The translations under genes were made by a program, and so were the position numbers. Below, piece after piece: positions 6,850-12,115 of a DNA stretch of 12,115 bases (its first letter is position 1; each line of letters starts with the position of its first letter). Origin of the DNA: Rickettsiaceae bacterium (GTDB lineage: Bacteria > Pseudomonadota > Alphaproteobacteria > Rickettsiales > Rickettsiaceae). The notes under the pieces are model-generated. The model had not been told where the DNA came from and ran no database searches. It worked only from the letters and a program-made list of their open reading frames with translations. Location of the stretch: NCBI GenBank assembly GCA_021741085.1, contig JAIOYM010000034.1:1-12115 (forward strand), in the 5' to 3' direction.

Positions 6850-9513
6850 ATGCAAATTTTAAAAAATGCTTTAATAAAGTTTTTTGTACTAATTATAATT
6901 TTATTAATTGTCTTTTTTATCATATTGTCATTTAATTCTTTTCATATATTAAAACTTCCAGCACTTGTTAGCACGAGTATCGAGTTAAAGCAAGAAATAA
7001 AAATCCTTCCATTCCCGCATATAAAATTTACGCAAATTACCCCTCCAAATAAACCATCTTCGATTTTGGTTAATAATATTAGGGCGTATTTCTCTTTTGA
7101 GTCATTATTGAAATTCGATCCACAGATAACGCGAGTTGAAATTGATAAGGTTGATATCTTTGATAATAATTTAAATTTTGCCGAATATAGAGATTTAACA
7201 TTTTTTTTAAAATTAATGGATATTTATCAGCAGAATTTTAATAATGTTAATTTTCACATAATAAATGTAGGAATCTATAGTCAAAACACTAAAAGAAATA
7301 ATTCTGTTCAAATCAAACATATAAATGATTGCAAAATTGAACCAAAAAAAATAACTTTTACATCAAACAATAATTTGATAAATTTAACCTTTAACGATAA
7401 TGCAATTTTAACGGGTAATATCAAGTCCGATGGTTATGAGTTTAAAAGTCAAAGCTCATATTCTAAAAATATAATACTCAATAGTAAATTTGACTTAAAA
7501 ATTACTAATTTAGCGAGATTTTTTAGCAAAATCTTTTTAACAGAACACCCAAATGTATCTTGGTTTAAAAATCAACCTAATCTATCTGAACCAATTGTAG
7601 CTTCTTGGAATAATAGAGTAGATGAAAATAATAGTAGTATATTAGAAAATATTATAATTAATTCGCCGATAGTTAAATTGAAGGCTAGTGGTTTAAGCAA
7701 TTCACAGAATTTGTCAGCATTTAATATTGATATTGAAACATTAAATTTGTCTAGCATTCTTAACAATCTGTCCTTGTCTAATACTCAAAGCTCTGAGTTG
7801 GTTAAAATTTTTATCAATAAAATTTCTAATAACAACCTAAATATAAAGGCTAAAGAAATTATATTAACAAATGACAAAATTAAAGATTTTCAATTAATAA
7901 GCGCATGTAAATCTGATGGAACATATGTTTTGCAAGATGCTAGAGGGATATTTGCATCTGGGGGCAATTTTGCAATAAATGGAACTAATACTGAAAATAT
8001 TGATTATGGTCGATTCAATGGCAAGTTGGCTTTAATTCACAATAATGCTGAAGAGTTATCTAGAAGTTTAGGATTTAATAATTATACAGATTTTACACCA
8101 GCTACTCAAGCTGAATTCTATTCAGATATACTACTAAAAGATTATGAAATAAATTTAAGTAACATATCGTTAAAACTAAATAATGATACTAATATTACTG
8201 GTAGTTTTGCATTCAGAACCTCAAACCCAGAAAATTACATAAAATCAGATTTGAAATTTGGTCCAATAGATTTAACGAGTGATAAATATCAAAAAATTAA
8301 CAATAATTTCATCAAATTATTGTCCAAGTATATACCTTATAAAAATACTGGGAATTATTTAGATCAATTATCCAACTTAAGAAAGTTACAATATATGATG
8401 GATAATCAGTGGTATTTTGAACAGTTAAAACTAGTTAATACTACCGTATCAGATTTCATCTTAGCTTGGGCAATCAAGGAGGGTACAATATCTTTGTACA
8501 ATTTTAATGGGATGATAAATGATAGTAAGTTGTTTGGTACTATGCTATTTGACTCGAATTCTATAGTACCTAGCCTTTTAGCTAATATAAAGAGCACCAA
8601 GTTAGATTTAACTAATCTAATAAATGCTGAAGAATTTATAAGCACAATAAGTTCAATACAAAATAATGTTGCTCTTGATAAATTAACTTTAGATTTAACA
8701 ACCAAAATTGATAAAGTAGTAATAGATAAAAAAGAGTTTACTGAATTAAACCTTAAAACAACTACTAAACAAAATACTATATCAGTCGATGAATTATCTG
8801 CTAAACAGTTGAATTCTACTTTTGGTATAAACGGAAATATATATTCCAACCCCCTATCTATGAATATAGCCTTTTCTTATAACGGTTTAAGTGCAAAAGA
8901 TTTAGCTAATTATTCTTATTCAATAATAAATTTTTCGGACGGGCTTTTCAGTATAGCAGGCTTGTTGGAAACAAAAGGCTCAAAGTTGAATGAATTATTT
9001 TATAATTCAAAGTTAGAACTAGATTTTTTAGCTAGTAATCTTGTTTACAACAATTCGGGAATTGATGGTTTTATCGCCCTTATATCCGATCCCAATTATC
9101 AAGTTAACAAATTTAAAAGCGATATTGCTATGAGGTTGTTTTATGGAACCACTAATATTAGCTCAGCTAACGGTAAACTACTATTAGACAAGGGTATTTT
9201 TACTTTAAATAGCGCTGTATTTAATACCGAAAGAACTGCAACTATTGCCGCCGGGCATCTTAATATTTATGATGAAAGTCTAAATTTGTCTGTGTTAAGC
9301 AAATTTTATCTGGCAGATGGTAGCAATAATTCTGATAACAAAAATAACAACCCTTCAGCAACAGGAATAAATACTATCCAGGTTGATCTTAGCAATACTT
9401 TATCGAATATCGTGCAAAAAGTTGACTCAGAAGCTTTATATGATAAGCTTCTGGCTAGATCTACTGCTAACGCTCCTGCTGCACCCGTTGCTAATACTCC
9501 TGCTACACCTTAG
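6850..9513 (+). CDS. AsmA-family inner-membrane-anchored envelope protein
   Basis: An 887-residue protein. One N-terminal membrane anchor (about 8-29) precedes a large region built of beta-strand-like segments. The signature LPFPHIKF (53-60), followed by a leucine-rich FSFESLLKFDP region, matches the start of AsmA proteins. The C-terminal part (about 766-816: GTTNISSANGKLLLDKG, then an AGHLNIYDESLNLSV stretch) resembles the AsmA C-terminal domain. From family knowledge, AsmA-like proteins are long beta-groove proteins in the periplasm linked to phospholipid transport and outer-membrane assembly. The ATG at 6850 is preferred; an in-frame TTG at 6841 adds three residues, and neither has a clear ribosome site. 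The gene lies 70 bases after virD4 with no terminator between, so co-transcription is possible. It is strongly Asn/Lys/Ile-rich and AT-rich. The Ala/Pro tail ends at TAG, after which the frame stays open for 16 more codons. A terminator follows at 9575. Confidence 0.85.
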   Translation: MQILKNALIKFFVLIIILLIVFFIILSFNSFHILKLPALVSTSIELKQEIKILPFPHIKFTQITPPNKPSSILVNNIRAYFSFESLLKFDPQITRVEIDKVDIFDNNLNFAEYRDLTFFLKLMDIYQQNFNNVNFHIINVGIYSQNTKRNNSVQIKHINDCKIEPKKITFTSNNNLINLTFNDNAILTGNIKSDGYEFKSQSSYSKNIILNSKFDLKITNLARFFSKIFLTEHPNVSWFKNQPNLSEPIVASWNNRVDENNSSILENIIINSPIVKLKASGLSNSQNLSAFNIDIETLNLSSILNNLSLSNTQSSELVKIFINKISNNNLNIKAKEIILTNDKIKDFQLISACKSDGTYVLQDARGIFASGGNFAINGTNTENIDYGRFNGKLALIHNNAEELSRSLGFNNYTDFTPATQAEFYSDILLKDYEINLSNISLKLNNDTNITGSFAFRTSNPENYIKSDLKFGPIDLTSDKYQKINNNFIKLLSKYIPYKNTGNYLDQLSNLRKLQYMMDNQWYFEQLKLVNTTVSDFILAWAIKEGTISLYNFNGMINDSKLFGTMLFDSNSIVPSLLANIKSTKLDLTNLINAEEFISTISSIQNNVALDKLTLDLTTKIDKVVIDKKEFTELNLKTTTKQNTISVDELSAKQLNSTFGINGNIYSNPLSMNIAFSYNGLSAKDLANYSYSIINFSDGLFSIAGLLETKGSKLNELFYNSKLELDFLASNLVYNNSGIDGFIALISDPNYQVNKFKSDIAMRLFYGTTNISSANGKLLLDKGIFTLNSAVFNTERTATIAAGHLNIYDESLNLSVLSKFYLADGSNNSDNKNNNPSATGINTIQVDLSNTLSNIVQKVDSEALYDKLLARSTANAPAAPVANTPATP
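9466..9513 (+). repeat. Duplicated 24-bp unit at the asmA 3' end
   Basis: Two adjacent 24-bp units (9466-9489 and 9490-9513) encode ANAPAAPV and ANTPATP followed by the stop. Both begin GCTAA and share CTCCTGCT and CACC. The TAG stop stands where the first copy has a Val codon, so the stop interrupts the repeated pattern. Confidence 0.6.
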
Positions 9514-9574
9514 GTTTATGCTAATGATTCGGCTAATGCTGGTAGCTCTCAAGGTGTAAAATAATTTCTTGTAT

Positions 9575-9616
9575 GCAACACACCCCTCGCATTACTTCTA
9601 GGGCATGTTGCTTTTT
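9575..9616 (+). terminator. Intrinsic terminator of the virD4-asmA unit
   Basis: GCAACA (9575-9580) pairs with TGTTGC (9606-9611). A small internal loop follows, then CCCT (9584-9587) pairs with AGGG (9600-9603) around a 12-base loop. TTTTT (9612-9616) follows directly. It lies about 60 bases after the asmA stop and 11 bases after the second in-frame stop at 9562-9564. Confidence 0.75.
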
Positions 9617-9617
9617 A

Positions 9618-9708
9618 TATAGTAGAATCGGCAAAAAAAGCCGCTTACTCCATGCAAAGAGCTCTGGAGACTATTTATACTACTATACTAAACCTCTATA
9701 CTAGAGTT
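9618..9708. other. Inverted-repeat-rich element between asmA and ileS
   Basis: Outer arms TATAGTAG (9618-9625) and CTACTATA (9680-9687) enclose two further hairpins: CGGC/GCCG around seven A (9629-9643) and CTCCA/TGGAG around 12 bases (9648-9669). Together these would form a three-way junction on either strand. A separate hairpin CTCTA-TAC-TAGAG with flanking AA/TT follows (9691-9708). On the minus strand the CTCCA/TGGAG hairpin is followed after about nine bases by seven T, so it might help end ileS transcription. It could also be a small palindromic repeat element of the kind scattered in rickettsial genomes; I cannot match it to a named family. Confidence 0.4.
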
Positions 9709-9755
9709 ATATTAAAATATGATTTTCTCAAAAAACTTAGATAACTTATTACACA

Positions 9756-12115
9756 CTATATCTTATTAACAATAACAAAATCAACTTTCGTATTCATATA
9801 TTCAATAGTATCTTTATGTATATAGTTATTATGCGAATGAAGTTCTTGATCAAGTTGAATATTAGATAATGTTTGCTCTTCAATTAGTTCTTTAAAAGTC
9901 GTTAAGGCTTTGAAAATTTCTCCTTGGGCCGCAATATTTATGACAATTCTGTCTTCAATATTCAAATCAGCTTCCTTGCGCATTTTTTGAATTGTTCTTA
10001 TTATATCTTTAGCAATACCTTCTAAGAATAGTTCTGGCGTAATTGAAGTGTCTAATAATATTATACCATCATTATTCGATAATGCTTTATTAGCACCTTT
10101 GTCAAAAGCTTCAAGTAAAAGATTATATTCTTCTGGGTTTAAATATTCGTTAGCAATCAATAATTTTTCACCTTCAATCTTCCAATCATTATTTTTGGCA
10201 GCGGCTATTAAACTTTTCATTTTATCACTCAAGCGTTTGGCAATTGCAGCGTGATTTAACGTAAGTTTATATTTACCATATTGGCTAACATCTCTTGCAT
10301 ACAAGATTTCTTTAACATTAAGTTCGTCTTTGATTAGGTGCTCAAAATGTTGAAGTTGACCATATTCTTTTATAACAATAGTCAATTTTTGCAATGGTTG
10401 GCGTGACCTAATATTTTCGCTATTGCGGATAAATAATCCTGTGCTGCATATGTCTCTTACAAGATCCATTATTGTTACCAAATTTTCCTCATCGGATACT
10501 GCATCTAATTTTGGAAAATTGTCTAAATGCACACTTTTACCTATATCATTTTGATCTATAGTTAAATTTAAATAAAGCTCTTCACTTAAGAAGGGCAAAA
10601 GAGGGCTAAAAGCCTTAGACATAATTACTAAACAGCTATAAAGTGTGTCGTAAGCACTTAATTTATCGGGGCCATTGTCGTTCCCCCAAAATCTATTTCT
10701 ACTACGTCTTATATACCAGTTATTCAAAATTTCAAAAAAGTCGCTTATTACCGAATAAGCTCTTTGACTATCAAACATGTCTAGAGCTTTTTCAATATTT
10801 GCTATAGAGTTTTTTAGTTTAGCTAATATATATTTATCTAATACATTGTCAGAGAAATTTATTATTTTAGCTCTTATATTATCTATATTTGCGTATATGG
10901 TAAAAAAATGATAGGCTTGCCAGATTGGTCTTATGTGCAAGCGCAATGCTTCAAACACCATATGACCATCTTTATCTATCAGCAATTCCTCTCCTTTTGC
11001 TACCGAAGATGAAAGCATTGTTAATCTCAGAGCATCGGAACCATATTTGGCTATAATTTCTAGTGGATCTGCATAGTTATTTAAACGTTTGGATAATTTT
11101 TGACCTTTCACGTCTAAAATCACGCCATGACAAATACAGTTCAAAAAAGGTGGTCGATCGAATAAAGCTGTAGATAAAACCATTAAAGTATAAAACCATC
11201 CACGGGTTTGAGCTACATATTCAACTATAAAATCAGCAGGACCATTTTGTTCAAAATATTCTTTATTTTCAAAAGGATAGTGCATTTGAGCGTAAGGCAT
11301 AGAGCCACTTTCAAACCAGCAGTCAAAAACATCTTCAACTCTGCGCATTACCGATTTACCACTTGGATCATCAGGATTTATACGCGTTAATTTGTCTAGA
11401 TGTTCCTTATGTAGATCAGTAACTACAGCACCGAAATCTTTTTCTAATTCTTCTATAGAGCCATATACATCAATTCTTGGGTAGTTTGGATCATCACTCA
11501 TCCATATAGGAATTGGTGTGCCCCAAAATCTATTACGACTTATATTCCAATCTTTAGCGTTTTCTAGCCAATTACCAAATAACCCATCTCTTACATGACT
11601 TGGAATCCAATTAATTTGCTTGTTATTTTCTACCATGCGATCTTTGAAATCGGTTACTTTCAAATACCAAGAAGAAACGGCTTTATATATTAAAGGAGTG
11701 TCTGTTCTCCAACAATGTGGATAGTTATGTAGATATTGCTCAGTAGCTAGCCAATTGCCTTGATGTTTAAGTTTTATTATTATTCTATCGTTGGATTCTA
11801 AAACGTTAATACCTTCAAAATCTGCAATTTCGTTTGTAAAATTACCAGCATTATCAACGGGGCATACTAATTCAATGTTGTGTTGTTTACATAATAAAAA
11901 GTCGTCTTCACCAAATCCTGGTGCAATATGCACTATACCAGTACCATCGGTGTCTGTAACAAAATCTGCGCATAAAGTTTTGAAAGCAGATTCGTGATTT
12001 TTAAAATAGTCAAATATTGGTGTATAAGACAAATTTTCTAGTTCTTTTCCTTTTATATTAGCGATTATCGATCCGCCTTCTAACTCCTTGGCTAAATATT
12101 TTTTACTAGCCCCTA
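9756..12115 (-). CDS. ileS: Isoleucyl-tRNA synthetase, eukaryote-like type, N-terminus outside window
   Basis: Class I aminoacyl-tRNA synthetase that charges tRNA-Ile in the cytoplasm. The frame is open to the right edge, giving 785 complete codons; the N-terminal part with the HIGH motif is missing (Rickettsia IleS is roughly 1,090 residues). Visible: the CP1 editing domain with GIVHIAPGFGEDDF (about 11898-11939); RNRFWGTPIPIW (11502-11537), typical of IleS; and the KMSKS-equivalent KLSKR (11085-11099) followed by LNNYADP, as in Rickettsia. A helical anticodon-binding domain then runs to the stop, with no C-terminal zinc-binding cysteines of the common bacterial form. These traits place it in the eukaryote-like IleS class, which is known for low sensitivity to mupirocin. 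A TTG at 12030-12032 is internal, since the upstream codons are clearly conserved coding sequence. It converges on asmA. Confidence 0.95.
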   Translation of the reverse strand, partial: GASKKYLAKELEGGSIIANIKGKELENLSYTPIFDYFKNHESAFKTLCADFVTDTDGTGIVHIAPGFGEDDFLLCKQHNIELVCPVDNAGNFTNEIADFEGINVLESNDRIIIKLKHQGNWLATEQYLHNYPHCWRTDTPLIYKAVSSWYLKVTDFKDRMVENNKQINWIPSHVRDGLFGNWLENAKDWNISRNRFWGTPIPIWMSDDPNYPRIDVYGSIEELEKDFGAVVTDLHKEHLDKLTRINPDDPSGKSVMRRVEDVFDCWFESGSMPYAQMHYPFENKEYFEQNGPADFIVEYVAQTRGWFYTLMVLSTALFDRPPFLNCICHGVILDVKGQKLSKRLNNYADPLEIIAKYGSDALRLTMLSSSVAKGEELLIDKDGHMVFEALRLHIRPIWQAYHFFTIYANIDNIRAKIINFSDNVLDKYILAKLKNSIANIEKALDMFDSQRAYSVISDFFEILNNWYIRRSRNRFWGNDNGPDKLSAYDTLYSCLVIMSKAFSPLLPFLSEELYLNLTIDQNDIGKSVHLDNFPKLDAVSDEENLVTIMDLVRDICSTGLFIRNSENIRSRQPLQKLTIVIKEYGQLQHFEHLIKDELNVKEILYARDVSQYGKYKLTLNHAAIAKRLSDKMKSLIAAAKNNDWKIEGEKLLIANEYLNPEEYNLLLEAFDKGANKALSNNDGIILLDTSITPELFLEGIAKDIIRTIQKMRKEADLNIEDRIVINIAAQGEIFKALTTFKELIEEQTLSNIQLDQELHSHNNYIHKDTIEYMNTKVDFVIVNKI

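Noticed and set aside
8406..8849. Minus-strand 147-codon frame inside the AsmA-like gene
   Set aside because: It is antisense to a continuous coding sequence, low in complexity and without a start signal.
9618..9687. tRNA gene
   Set aside because: The three-arm folding is superficial: arm lengths are wrong, and there is no T-loop consensus or acceptor/anticodon arrangement.
12030..12032. TTG as the start of ileS
   Set aside because: The frame stays open upstream to the window edge with sequence typical of IleS, and the catalytic HIGH region must lie further upstream.

Overview
The window looks like a chromosomal segment from an obligate intracellular alphaproteobacterium of the Rickettsiales, most likely a member of the Rickettsiaceae or a close relative. 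The evidence is the low GC content, a VirD4 coupling protein of the rickettsial (rvh) type IV secretion kind, and an isoleucyl-tRNA synthetase with the KLSKR-LNNYADP signature and end structure of the eukaryote-like class found in Rickettsia. Species cannot be told from the sequence alone.

Layout from left to right. Bases 1-120 are five contiguous 24-bp repeats that resemble the iterated subterminal repeats of IS21-type insertion sequences; the rest of that element would lie off the left edge. Bases 121-311 carry no convincing gene. A 1020-residue pentapeptide-repeat protein is encoded on the minus strand (312-3374). It has two pentapeptide blocks, a charged coiled coil between them, and a glycine/alanine-rich membrane hairpin near its end. 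A 235-bp divergent intergenic region with promoters for both directions separates it from an unrecognised plus-strand gene (3652-4758) whose product carries three copies of a short cysteine motif. That gene ends in a good intrinsic terminator.

A new transcription unit then starts with an extended -10 promoter and encodes VirD4 (5019-6779), followed after about 70 bp by a large AsmA-family membrane-anchored protein (6850-9513). No terminator separates them, so they may be co-transcribed. An intrinsic terminator closes the unit at 9575-9616. The convergent ileS gene (9756 to beyond 12115, minus strand) fills the right end and lacks its N-terminal third. Between asmA and ileS lies a stretch rich in inverted repeats that could fold as a three-way junction.

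How they may fit together: VirD4 is the ATPase that selects substrates for type IV secretion; here none of virB8-virB11 is adjacent. The neighbouring pentapeptide-repeat protein is a plausible but unproven secreted or surface candidate. The AsmA-like protein probably serves envelope lipid transport or assembly, and IleS is housekeeping. The most interesting items are the pentapeptide/coiled-coil/membrane protein, the orphan cysteine-motif protein, the hairpin directly ahead of a virD4 start that lacks a Shine-Dalgarno sequence, and the in-frame coding-like tail after the asmA stop codon.
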